A DNA stretch of 37,879 bases from Methylobacterium oxalidis (lineage in GTDB: Bacteria; Pseudomonadota; Alphaproteobacteria; Rhizobiales; Beijerinckiaceae): positions 1-37,879 of the forward strand of contig NZ_BJZU01000111.1 of NCBI RefSeq assembly GCF_007992195.1. Direction: 5' to 3'. The position numbers were made by a program, and so were the translations under genes. Below, piece by piece: positions 22,808-30,279 of the stretch (its first letter is position 1; each line of letters opens with the position of its first letter). The notes below the pieces were generated by a model. The model saw only the letters and a program-made list of their open reading frames with translations, was not told where the DNA came from and did not search any database.

Positions 22808-23362
22808 TCAGGCATCACCTTCTCGGGCGAACACCTCGCCCTTCTGCGCCAAGTGCGCATCAGCTTCGTCAGGCTTCAGTTCCTTTAGGGCGCGATGCTC
22901 GGCAAGCAGCCGGCGCATAGTCCGATCCGCATCCGAGCACTCGGCCGGCACGGGTGCGTCGGGGCTGCACGCCTCGATGGTTTCATCGGTTTGCTGATCG
23001 ACCGTGGCTCGGTCTGTCGGGTTGAGTGTGGCCAACTCTCCGAGCCCGAGTTCCTGGGCGACGTGTGCCGCAATCTCCTCCCGCTTCGCGCGTAGCGCCA
23101 CGACGTGCGCGGCTGCCTGCTCTCCTGTCGAGCGCCCGACCTGGCGTGCGAGGGTGCGCCGCCAACCAACTGGGAGCGACGCACCACGAAGCCGCATCCG
23201 ATCCGTGACACTTGCTAGGACAAGCTGCCAGTGCTCCGGGCTCAGCTCGGCGAGCGTCCTGCTCAAGCCGAGGTTTTTTGCCGCGAGCTCGGCGACATCA
23301 ATCCACTCGTGCGGGAGGTAAGGCTTTTCGGATGGGGCGGGAACGATGGGCGTATCGGGCAT
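22808..23362 (-). CDS. Hypothetical protein, 184 aa, sharing a domain with 15624-15863
   Basis: The ATG at 23362 is preceded by GGAGGGG seven bases upstream. Residues 20-80 contain LAAKNLGLSRTLAELSPEHW, matching the 79-residue protein near the first integrase. The second half is a charged helical extension with likely coiled-coil character (AAAHVVALRAKREEIAAHVA, DRTMRRLLAEHRALKELKPD). No named domain. The duplication near two mobile modules suggests an element-borne family. Confidence 0.6.
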   Translation of the reverse strand: MPDTPIVPAPSEKPYLPHEWIDVAELAAKNLGLSRTLAELSPEHWQLVLASVTDRMRLRGASLPVGWRRTLARQVGRSTGEQAAAHVVALRAKREEIAAHVAQELGLGELATLNPTDRATVDQQTDETIEACSPDAPVPAECSDADRTMRRLLAEHRALKELKPDEADAHLAQKGEVFAREGDA

Positions 23363-23473
23363 GCTGGCCCCTCCAGGTGAACCGAGCCAATAGTAACGCG
23401 GCACGTCGCAGCATCGTCAGCATTGCTGAGCTTGAATGCGGTCGGCCTCTCATGATGGTAGGACGCTGTGTCC

Positions 23474-23887
23474 CTAAATGGCCGTGGTTGATCCCGGCGG
23501 AGCACACGCTGCTCCGTCACTGGTCTCCGCCCCCAGATCCCTGAGCAGCGCCGCCAAGAGCCGATCCTCGGTGCTCGTCTCGCTCGCGGCCACCCACCGA
23601 GGCGCAGCAAACACCTCAAGCGCTTGGGCGCGTGCGGACAGGCCTCCTCGGGTCAAGGCTCTTGCGCTGACGATTGCATCGACGAGCTGGTCCCGGCGCT
23701 CATCGACGTCGTCTGGTTTCGGGCTTTCATCAGTTGGATCAGCCTCAGCCTCGAGAACCATCAGGGCTCGGCAATCCTGGATCAAGCCCGCATCGGCCTC
23801 ATCACCGATGGTCGCCAGGGCTGCGGTACCTGTCACCACGGGCACTGCTGTAAGAGCGAGGAGCAAACTCCGTCGCGTGTTCGTCAT
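23474..23887 (-). CDS. Exported hypothetical protein, 137 aa
   Basis: MTNTRRSLLLALTAVPVVTG is a signal peptide with a twin-arginine pair, followed by TAALATIGDEADAGLIQDCR. The mature part is acidic and helical and ends with a proline-rich tail. AGGAGC lies five bases before the ATG. No enzyme motif is seen. It could be exported by Sec or Tat; the arginine pair alone is not decisive. Confidence 0.55.
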   Translation of the reverse strand: MTNTRRSLLLALTAVPVVTGTAALATIGDEADAGLIQDCRALMVLEAEADPTDESPKPDDVDERRDQLVDAIVSARALTRGGLSARAQALEVFAAPRWVAASETSTEDRLLAALLRDLGAETSDGAACAPPGSTTAI

Positions 23888-23959
23888 CGACTGCTCCTGA
23901 GCGGCGCCGTGCTCCGTTCTCGGAGCACAATCCTCAGTGTGGCCGAGCCGAGTTACCAC

Positions 23960-24466
23960 TGCGTCAGTGCTTCAGCAGCTCAGCCCACTCCATGGTGGTG
24001 CGGAACGGGAGCCGGCGCTCTCTCCGAACAGGGGTGCGGTCGGCATCTTCAGTCCGACGCCTTGATCGCCGACGGGCAATCGGTTGAGGGGGAAGCCGTT
24101 ACCCGCCGGCGACCGCGCACCAGCATGTGCCGGGGCGCCGGTATAAAATACGCCATCGGCACTAATGCAAGTTCAATCGAGCGAACGGGCTAGACGACAG
24201 CCCCTCATCTGCCGTCCAGCCCGCTGCGAACACAGCAGAAGGCTCCGCCGCATCGCAGCATTGATGATGCACAACTGATGCTTGCGGGCAATTGGCGACG
24301 GTTGCTGGGTTGGGCCTAATCCCTGGAAATCGCACCCATCCCGCCCGTTCGGTTCGGTGACCCAGCCACTCGGCGGTGGCACAACACAGCGAGAGCCGCG
24401 GGTTCAGGATCTGCAGGGCGCCGAAGCCGCTGACCAGAACAGGCTCGCCAGGCCGGCGCGGGCCGC
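23960..24466. other. Gene-free stretch
   Basis: About 500 bp upstream of the exported protein and downstream of the MucR-like gene. Only short overlapping frames are present, with no ribosome-binding sites or protein-like composition. I see no RNA gene here. Confidence 0.3.
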
Positions 24467-24955
24467 TCACTCTGCCGTGGCAGCTTCCTCCTTGCGCCTT
24501 TCCTTGCTGGTCCTGGAGGCCGATCGCGCCGCCTCACTCCTGTCTCTGTTGACCTGACCGAGACCCAGGGTCCTGGCGAGTTCCGAGCGTTTGGCCGAGT
24601 AGCTCGCCGCCGTAGACGGATAGTCCACCGGCAAGCCGTAGCGCGCCCTGTACGCCTCGAATGAGATGCCGTGCTTCGTCAGGTGCCGCTTGAGCGTCTT
24701 GTAGGGCTTGCCATCGATGAAACTGTAGATCGCGTCAGGCGTCACCGACTTCTTGATCTGCGCTGGCGTGAGCGTCTCAACCTGCGGCTCAGCTGAGACG
24801 GCTGGCTTGCCTAGGTTTCCGAGCGTCGCGTGCACGGAGGCAATCAACTCCGGCAGGTCAGCTGCCCGCACAGAGTTGTTCGAGACGTAGGCGGACACGA
24901 TCTCGGCCGCCTTCTCGATCATGCTCGTGTCTGCCAGTGAGGTGATCTCGTCCAC
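24467..24955 (-). CDS. MucR/Ros-family transcriptional regulator lacking the zinc-finger cysteines
   Basis: 162 residues. DGKPYKTLKRHLTKHGISFE and YRARYGLPVDYPSTAASYSA, then KRSELARTLGLG, follow the MucR/Ros pattern closely. In classical members the segment before the DGK starts with a zinc-binding cysteine in CLEDG; here it is SFIDG, so the first zinc ligands are missing. Some alphaproteobacterial MucR-like proteins share this loss and still bind AT-rich DNA. MucR proteins act as H-NS-like silencers of AT-rich, often acquired, genes, and this window has several AT-rich islands it could bind. It has an AT-rich promoter region of its own at 24970-25110. Confidence 0.8.
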   Translation of the reverse strand: MDEITSLADTSMIEKAAEIVSAYVSNNSVRAADLPELIASVHATLGNLGKPAVSAEPQVETLTPAQIKKSVTPDAIYSFIDGKPYKTLKRHLTKHGISFEAYRARYGLPVDYPSTAASYSAKRSELARTLGLGQVNRDRSEAARSASRTSKERRKEEAATAE

Positions 24956-24969
24956 GGCGCCCTCCAGAT

Positions 24970-25140
24970 GACTTTTGAGGTTCTAGGCCCCTCAGTTGAT
25001 CATGCGACAGCGCACAGAAATTTGGAAACAGATATTAGAAATTTAACCGTACGAACAGTTAGGTAAAATCATTCGACTACAGAATAATTATTTTTGATGG
25101 CAAGGGCAAGCAGATCAACGTGGGCAATTACGCCCGCTCC
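24970..25140. promoter_or_regulatory. AT-rich promoter region of the MucR-like gene
   Basis: An AT-rich tract with GAAATTT occurring twice (about 25017 and 25038) and stretches such as TAATTATTTTT. It is the probable promoter and possible autoregulatory target of the MucR-like gene. On the plus strand from about 25070 a short open stretch (FDGKGKQINVGNYARSDP) has no start codon and may be a relic. Confidence 0.35.
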
Positions 25141-25144
25141 GACC

Positions 25145-25410
25145 CTAATTCGCCGGCGCTAGGGCTGCCGCTCCTGGTGATCCTAAGGCACGTGATTGAC
25201 CTCGCAGAATGGCAGGGGTAGTCACGCTGCCCAGCGCGAGCGCAGCTTCAGCCTCCGTGGGATCACGCCAGTTCCGGCAGACCGTCTGCCGCGTCAGGTC
25301 CGTGGCCTTCGCAGCAGCCGAGACGTCAGTTCCCTCAGCCAGCAGGGTGCGCACCAGCGCGAGCTACGCATCTAGGTCTGGCGCTGCTCGTTCCGCACCC
25401 GCTGCAGCCT
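25145..25410 (-). pseudogene. Serine resolvase remnant (C-terminal fragment)
   Basis: The fragment RTLLAEGTDVSAAAKATDLT then RQTVCRNWRDPTEAEAAL aligns with RSLLAEGTGVSAVAKATGLT and RQTVYRIWRDPAEAEAAL at the end of the intact resolvase (14708-15343). Upstream, further residues match through a deletion and a stop codon (about 25375). The catalytic domain is gone. It shows that another copy of the same resolvase family once lay here, next to the second tyrosine recombinase. Confidence 0.65.
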
Positions 25411-25461
25411 GATGCGCGACCCTGCGCCAGACGGCCTTCGGTGCCGCTTGACGCCTGCTCT

Positions 25462-25495
25462 CGAACGCAAGACAAGAGCCATTATCTTGCGTTCG
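25462..25495. repeat. Perfect 11-bp inverted repeat before the second integrase module
   Basis: CGAACGCAAGA and TCTTGCGTTCG are exact inverted copies separated by 12 bp. The right arm overlaps the ribosome-binding site of the gene starting at 25505. The geometry (two inverted arms of about 11 bp around a short spacer) is that of a tyrosine-recombinase core site, but an operator for the integrase operon is equally possible. Confidence 0.5.
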
Positions 25496-25504
25496 GAGAT
25501 GGAC

Positions 25505-25747
25505 ATGGACGTCATCGTCAACCCGACCGGTTCTTGCGGGACGGCCTGGAGCCTCGATGACCGCCTCGGCCGTCATCTCGGCACGATCCACAAATCCGCG
25601 AACGCCTCCTCCTTCGTGATCGAGCCGGAGCCGGCGAGCCAACTCCGCGGCGTCGCGCTGCTGCACGCCTCGCTCGATGAGGCGATGTCCGCCATCGCGC
25701 AGAAGATGGCCGGCGCCTGCGAACTCAACAGCCAGGATTGGGACTGA
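25505..25747 (+). CDS. Small protein cotranscribed with the integrase, 80 aa
   Basis: MDVIVNPTGSCGTAWSLDDR, then NASSFVIEPEPASQLRGVAL, ending KMAGACELNSQDWD; a compact mixed fold with no recognised family. The ATG at 25505 has GGAG six bases upstream; the ATG at 25499 directly abuts it and is less likely. Its stop is three bases before the integrase GTG, so the two are an operon. Possibly a small regulator or directionality factor, from position only. Confidence 0.6.
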   Translation: MDVIVNPTGSCGTAWSLDDRLGRHLGTIHKSANASSFVIEPEPASQLRGVALLHASLDEAMSAIAQKMAGACELNSQDWD

Positions 25748-25750
25748 GCC

Positions 25751-26647
25751 GTGCCTGTCCGGCTTCCTGCGCTGATCGAGCCTGCCGCCGAGCCCCGCAC
25801 AGATTTCGTCGTGCGCGAGGCCGAGCCGGACGCCGCCTTCGTGGATCTCTGGCTCGGCCGGCAGGCCAGCCCGCACACGCGCCGGAACTACGCCCGGCAG
25901 GCCGAAGCCTTCCGGCGCCACGTCGGCAAGCCGCTCGCAGCCGTCACCCTCGGCGACGTGCTCGGCTACATCGAGAGCCTCGACGGTCGCGCCTCGGCCA
26001 CCCGGGCGAACGCCGTGGCCGTGGTCAAGTCCCTGCTCTCCTTCGCGGCCCAGACCGGCTACCTGCCCCTGAACGTCGGCGCGGCCGTGAAGGCACCCTC
26101 GGTCAAGAACACACTGGCCGAGCGCATCCTCGACCAGGGCGAGGTCGTGCGCGCGCTCGCCCTGGAGCCGAGCCCCCGCAACCGGGCGCTCCTCACGCTC
26201 CTCTACGGCGCTGGCCTGCGTATCTCGGAAGCCTGCGGCCTACGCTGGCGCGACCTTGTCGCCCGCGACGCGGCCGGGCAAGCGACCGTCTACGGCAAGG
26301 GCGGCAAGACCCGGGTCGTGCTGCTCTCGGCCAAGACCTGGGCGCTGCTCGACGCGCTCCGCGGCGCGGCAGGACCGGACGACCCGGTGTTTCGCTCGCG
26401 CAAGGGCGGTGGCCCCCTCGACGCCAGCGCCGTGCACCGGGTCGTGAAGGCGGCCGCGGTGCGAGCCGGGCTATCACCCGAGGTATCGGCCCACTGGCTA
26501 CGGCACGCCCACGCCAGCCACGCCCTCGACCGCGGCGCGCCCGTCCACCTGGTGCAGGCGACGCTGGGACATGCCTCGGTCGCGACCACCGGGCGCTACC
26601 TGCACGCCCGGCCCTCCGACAGTTCCGCCCGCTACCTCGGCGTCTAG
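25751..26647 (+). CDS. Tyrosine recombinase (XerC/D-like integrase)
   Basis: 298 residues, GTG start. The core-binding domain covers about 28-115 (ASPHTRRNYARQAEAFRRHV). The catalytic domain shows Arg in YGAGLRISEACGLRW, Lys in VYGKGGKTR, the H-x-x-R box in SAHWLRHAHAS, His in LGHASVATT and nucleophile Tyr in TGRYLHARP. All catalytic residues are present and the length is that of Xer-type enzymes. It follows a small gene after three bases. It may resolve plasmid dimers or move a cassette; the perfect inverted repeat at 25462 is a candidate target. Confidence 0.85.
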   Translation: MPVRLPALIEPAAEPRTDFVVREAEPDAAFVDLWLGRQASPHTRRNYARQAEAFRRHVGKPLAAVTLGDVLGYIESLDGRASATRANAVAVVKSLLSFAAQTGYLPLNVGAAVKAPSVKNTLAERILDQGEVVRALALEPSPRNRALLTLLYGAGLRISEACGLRWRDLVARDAAGQATVYGKGGKTRVVLLSAKTWALLDALRGAAGPDDPVFRSRKGGGPLDASAVHRVVKAAAVRAGLSPEVSAHWLRHAHASHALDRGAPVHLVQATLGHASVATTGRYLHARPSDSSARYLGV

Positions 26648-27034
26648 GAGGACCCGCTCCCGCTGCGGCGCTTGAGGGCAGGCTGCCGGGACTCCGAGGA
26701 GATCTCAGATCGGTCCTGAAAGCGTCTTGGGGCCGTACATCGCGCACGGGTAAGCTCGGTGAGTTCCTACTGGAAGAGTGACAGACGTGCTCCGAGTGGC
26801 GGTCAGCAGCCGGAGCGGGCCGTTTGCTCTGCCCGTGCCTCTTGCCTGGGAATGCGGCACTTGAATTCAAGAAAAGAGATGACCTCCCGAAGCGGTTTAA
26901 CACAATTTGTAGTTTGAAATAGGCATTAGGGATGATTGCCATTAATACTTTGCGCGATGCATATGGATAGTCCGGCAGCGAGGTGTCAGCACGCTGCTTG
27001 ATCTTTAATCGGCGCAATTGAGAGGACTGCTCCA
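26648..27034. other. Gene-free stretch with AT-rich 3' part
   Basis: The stretch after the integrase has no credible rightward gene. From about 26860 it becomes AT-rich, which probably supplies the promoter for the gene at 27035. The long minus-strand frame across this area is antisense to the integrase and arginine/proline-rich, so it is not called. Confidence 0.3.
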
Positions 27035-27307
27035 ATGTGGGTCGCTGAGATTGTAAAGCCCGGTGCTCACCTGCTCGGTAAGAACGCGTTTTGGGTCGCC
27101 GCGCCAGTTGAAGCGTGCGGTTCGGTCAGCAACCTCATTGGCACGACAGTCAACGTAGCGGACAGCACCGGAGAGGTCATCGCGGCAACTACTGTACCCG
27201 CTGGGAGGGATCTTCAGGAGGGTGACACAATAGGGATCGTGGTGCGGATGATGACTCCTCAAGCTGCTGGCCAAAGCTCTGCGACCGCCCCGGCTCCTGT
27301 AGGCTGA
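27035..27307 (+). CDS. Hypothetical protein, 90 aa
   Basis: MWVAEIVKPGAHLLGKNAFW, then GTTVNVADSTGEVIAATTVP, DTIGIVVRMMTPQ and an alanine/proline-rich tail. The beta-strand pattern suggests a small barrel-like fold. GAGAGGA lies eight bases before the ATG. No named domain recognised and no co-directional neighbour close by. Confidence 0.5.
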   Translation: MWVAEIVKPGAHLLGKNAFWVAAPVEACGSVSNLIGTTVNVADSTGEVIAATTVPAGRDLQEGDTIGIVVRMMTPQAAGQSSATAPAPVG

Positions 27308-27935
27308 GCTATCACGCCAGTGAGCAAGGCTGCGTTCTCCATTTTCCCCTTGCTCTGCATCGCACGCGGTGAGCCGGCGCAGCGCGTCTCTTTGGCCTCC
27401 GCGCAGTCCTGAACCGTCGGCGATCAGCGCCGTTATTCTGACGAGTCTTCGCGGGCTCTCTTTGTCGTTGGCCGGCTGCAGATCGGGAGGGGGAGCTTCG
27501 CTCGCCTGACCCGCAGCCGGCTTCTTCGCGTCAGCGACAAACCTCAGCCATCCAGATCTCTATGCCCAGGCAGAGCGCAGCCGGCAGCCGCAGGCTTGGC
27601 CATGCGCGGCTGGTATGACAGCGCAAACTAAAGTTTGATTGTGCGCCGAAGGCACCGTGGGATATGCCATGGAGACAGCGCGGCGATGGCGTCGCCGCGC
27701 TGGCCCTTCTTGGGCGTTTCCTCCCTAGACTGCGGGCCGCTCTCACTGGGCGGCCCTTTTTCTGTCTGGGTGGCAGGCTTGTAGCGGGTGCTCCGTTCTA
27801 CCAGCAAGCATCATCTTTCATCGTCCACCGGGAGGTGGCGATTTTGTGCGCAGTCCGTTCCGTTCGGAGAAGATTGTACTCGCCCTGCCGCTCGCCGCGG
27901 CCTTTCTTCCCGTCCCTGGTGCGACCTGGAACGGC
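27308..27935. other. Gene-free stretch with two strong hairpins
   Basis: No convincing gene. The stretch includes the hairpin CAGCGCGGCGA / TCGCCGCGCTG (27677-27702, perfect 11 bp) and a terminator-like hairpin 31 bp further on. Together they could be a small structured RNA of about 100 bases transcribed rightward. Confidence 0.3.
27734..27763 (+). terminator. Rho-independent terminator (rightward)
   Basis: GGGCCGC and GCGGCCC form a 7-bp GC stem around a nine-base loop, followed by TTTTTCT. It ends a rightward transcript: either that of the 27035 gene or a small RNA beginning upstream of the 27677 hairpin. Confidence 0.6.
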
Positions 27936-28214
27936 TCAGCAGCCCCGGCAGATGCCGCCCATGGCCCGCTTCGTGTGAGCGTCCCACCGCTTGTCCTGTG
28001 CGGTGCGCGCAGCCTCGTTGCGCTTCGTCGTTTCAGCCGTCTCTCGGGCAGCCTTGTCCGCAGGCTGACCGGGCGCATTCGCCGCGGGCGGGCTTACTGG
28101 CGCGCCCGCAGCTCCCAGTGACTCCGGCGTCGGCTGTCGGTGTCCAGGCGGCGCTGCCTGCACAGTGCCGATGACTGCGCTGAATGCGATCAGGAGTGCA
28201 GCTGTCCTCATCAT
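27936..28214 (-). CDS. Exported hypothetical protein, 92 aa
   Basis: MMRTAALLIAFSAVIGTVQA is a Sec signal peptide; the ATG pair is preceded by GAGGAGG. The mature chain is proline- and alanine-rich and then charged (DKAARETAETTKRNEAARTA), ending GGICRGC with two cysteines. No domain recognised; probably a small periplasmic protein. Confidence 0.55.
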   Translation of the reverse strand: MMRTAALLIAFSAVIGTVQAAPPGHRQPTPESLGAAGAPVSPPAANAPGQPADKAARETAETTKRNEAARTAQDKRWDAHTKRAMGGICRGC

Positions 28215-28410
28215 GCGACCTCCTCGCAGCCGACGCTGCTGAACGAGCACGCTGGTAGCAGCTTCGCCTGGCAGTGCGCGCCGAGGCTAACGGCGGCAGT
28301 CCAGCTGTTGGAAAACAACGGCTTGTGCCCAAAGCCGATCCCGCTGCCACGTCCGCCGCTCGGGCAAGGAGCGTTCTCCGAGCGGCACGCTGGGGAGTAA
28401 GGAAACGCTC

Positions 28411-28956
28411 ATGAGACCAGGATCTGGCAAGATCCAGCGTGCTGTCCTCGCCGCCTTCGAGGCGGAGACCGACAACGCGTTCACATCCCAGGAACTGATA
28501 GAGCGCGCCTACCCAGGGCTCGGCCGCATCGAGAAGAAGCACCGCGTCGCGATGAGCCGGGCCGCGAAGAAGCTGTGCATGCCGGAGACCGGACTTGCTT
28601 GGCTCCGCGGTGGCGGTCTCGGCGGGCGCCTCGTCTTCTTCAACCGCTACAACGTGCTCTCATACGCCACGGGGCGGCTCAAGGCGGACCCGCGCAACGA
28701 CTACCAGAGCAACGATCCGCGCTGCACGGGCGGCTGTACCGAAGTGGAGTTGCGCAAGGAGATTTCCCCTGGCGGCCGCTGCCACAGGCACGTTGTGCCT
28801 GGAGGTGTGTGGTGGCGGCAGGTGCGCTTGTGGACTGCTCAGCGTGACGGAGAAGCCGAGGCCGCGCAGCAACTCGAGGCAGAGCTCGATGGCGAGGGAG
28901 CTGCCCTCAAAGCTGGGCAGGTCACGATGTCGGAGAGAGCTGCGCGTGTGGGTTGA
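28411..28956 (+). CDS. Hypothetical protein, 181 aa, possible winged-helix N-terminus
   Basis: AAGGAAA is seven bases before the ATG. The N-terminal half (KIQRAVLAAFEAETDNAFTS, then QELIERAYPGLGRIEKKHRV) reads like a winged helix, followed by RAAKKLCMPETGLAWLRGG. Two cysteines around position 104-108 (RCTGGC) and a later cysteine/histidine pair (RCHRHV) might bind metal. The tail is an acidic helix. No named family; a DNA-binding role is a guess. Confidence 0.55.
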   Translation: MRPGSGKIQRAVLAAFEAETDNAFTSQELIERAYPGLGRIEKKHRVAMSRAAKKLCMPETGLAWLRGGGLGGRLVFFNRYNVLSYATGRLKADPRNDYQSNDPRCTGGCTEVELRKEISPGGRCHRHVVPGGVWWRQVRLWTAQRDGEAEAAQQLEAELDGEGAALKAGQVTMSERAARVG

Positions 28957-28963
28957 GGACTGC

Positions 28964-29182
28964 CTACGCGACAGCGCGATCCTTGACACGATGCCGCTCG
29001 TCGCGCTCACGCTCGACTTCCGCGAGCCGTTCCCGAAGCGTCTCGATCTCGGCGTGAAGCTCGCCGGCATCGACGGCCATCTCGACGCACTGCTCCTGCG
29101 CCTCGGCAAGCTGAAGGCGCAGCTCGGCGTTCTCCGTGGCGAGGGCGAGCAACTCAGCCGCCAGTCTCGGGTCATCCGTCAT
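28964..29182 (-). CDS. Small coiled-coil protein, 72 aa
   Basis: MTDDPRLAAELLALATENAE continues as an uninterrupted heptad-rich helix (LRLQLAEAQEQCVEMAVDAG, IETLRERLAEVERERDERH). A start at 29203 would add seven residues. The stretch LATENAELRLQLAEAQEQCVE is paralogous to LRVKNAELSLQLTEIQEQLVG encoded just upstream on the same strand (about 29697-29780). Such short coiled coils often act as dimerising adaptors; function is unknown. Confidence 0.5.
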   Translation of the reverse strand: MTDDPRLAAELLALATENAELRLQLAEAQEQCVEMAVDAGELHAEIETLRERLAEVERERDERHRVKDRAVA

Positions 29183-29382
29183 CGAGCTGCCATCAGCCTG
29201 CATGACGGCGCCACCAAGGCCTCACGGTGCTGGCTGGACTGAGCCGATCGGCTGAAGATGAAGCTGCCCCGCCGCCCGATCTGATCACGGGCTGGCGGGG
29301 CGTGTCGTGTCCACACGACGGGGATCGGGCCGGTACGCAACGTGGCCTGTGGTCAGAGTGCGGTGAGGCGGTTAGCCGAGCA

Positions 29383-29850
29383 TCAACGGGGCGTCGGCGG
29401 AGCAGGCTCAAAGCGGGAATGTGCCGAGACCCTGTTGCTCGAGCGCGCTGCAAGCTCATCCTGGATGCACACCACGATGCCGAGCGAGAGCGCGCCCCAG
29501 CTCCCGACAGCAGCCAGCAGAGGAAGCCAATGGGCTCTGCGCAGCTGAGTCACGCCGGCGTTTTGGTTTCGCAGAGGCGCGATCCGGCCTGTAGTTTTCT
29601 CGGTGACAACGCTCGTCGATAAGTATCCAGCCTCACTCAGTGCCTCTGCGATGGCGGTGTGAAGCGCGTCATGCATCGGATACATGGCCATTCCGACAAG
29701 CTGCTCCTGTATCTCTGTAAGCTGGAGGCTAAGCTCCGCGTTCTTGACCCTCAGAGCGTATAGCGTCGGCCGAACTCACTACCTGATCGCTCCAGCTACG
29801 GCCGCACTAAGCGCGCTGAGGAGCATCGCGAGGAAAGCGACCGTGATCAT
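29383..29850 (-). pseudogene. Membrane/coiled-coil gene split by two tandem in-frame stops
   Basis: An ATG at 29850 with GGAGG upstream encodes MITVAFLAMLLSALSAAVAG and AIR, then TAG and TGA in succession. The same frame then continues as VRPTLYALRVKNAELSLQLT and EIQEQLVGMAMYPMHDALHT, a coiled coil like that at 28964, followed by a transmembrane segment (WLPLLAAVGSWGALSLGIVV) and an arginine/serine tail. The part from the ATG at 29691 could be translated alone (102 aa). It is either a nonsense-inactivated gene of about 155 codons, or a 23-residue membrane peptide plus a separate protein. Confidence 0.5.
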
Positions 29851-29879
29851 GGCTTCAGCCTCCGAACTGTCGTGGTTGG

Positions 29880-29930
29880 CTACCCGGTAGCTAGCGGCTA
29901 CCAAACAGCTATCCGATAGCTACCGGGTAG
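29880..29930. repeat. Repeats downstream of the parA operon (candidate parS-2)
   Basis: CTACCCGGTAGCTA (29880-29893) and TAGCTACCGGGTAG (29917-29930) are perfect 14-bp inverted copies. The spacer holds further GGCTACC and AGCTATCC variants. The octamer GGTAGCTA recurs in the repeats upstream of parA. The right arm overlaps the 3' end of the partition partner gene. Strong candidate for centromere binding sites. Confidence 0.6.
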
Positions 29931-30279
29931 TTTGCGCGCGCTCGAGGAGTTCGGTGGCCCGCTCGAATGTCTCACCGAGGCCCCACCCGTTTGTGTCGGC
30001 GATCCGCGTGAAAGCCTCGATCGTCTCCGCGCGGGTCTTGATGTTGAACTGCACGTTTCGCCCTGTGCGGCGGCGCCGCTGCTGAGGAGCAGGACTGTGT
30101 GCCGCCTCTATCTTCGCAGGCTCCCGGCTGCGGAAGCCGGCGGCCTCAGCGGCGTGGCGCGTTTGCTCAGGCACTGGCTTGGCAATTGGTGCCGACGGCT
30201 TCGTCCAAGCTGCGGGGTCAAAATCGTCAAGCTCATCACCGAAGCCCAGGGGCGGGCGATCCTTCGCGATCGCGCTCAT
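29920..30279 (-). CDS. Plasmid partition/stability partner of ParA, 119 aa
   Basis: MSAIAKDRPPLGFGDELDDF starts a disordered, acidic N-terminus. Then QQRRRRTGRNVQFNIKTRAE and TIEAFTRIADTNGWGLGETF, with ERATELLERA, give a short beta strand plus two helices as in ribbon-helix-helix centromere-binding proteins annotated as stability/partitioning determinants. Its ATG overlaps the parA stop (TGATG). It is the likely binder of the GGTAGCTA-type repeats at either end of the operon, and of ParA through its flexible tail. Confidence 0.7.
   Translation of the reverse strand: MSAIAKDRPPLGFGDELDDFDPAAWTKPSAPIAKPVPEQTRHAAEAAGFRSREPAKIEAAHSPAPQQRRRRTGRNVQFNIKTRAETIEAFTRIADTNGWGLGETFERATELLERAQTTR

Noticed and set aside
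24240..24420. Possible tRNA-like segment
   Set aside because: No complete cloverleaf with a T-arm consensus and acceptor stem could be drawn on either strand.
26193..27035. 280-codon minus-strand frame
   Set aside because: Mostly antisense to the Xer-like recombinase and dominated by Arg/Pro/Ser.
29266..29301. GCCCCGCC / GGCGGGGC hairpin as a terminator
   Set aside because: No T-run on either strand and a long, mismatched inner loop; not enough to call.
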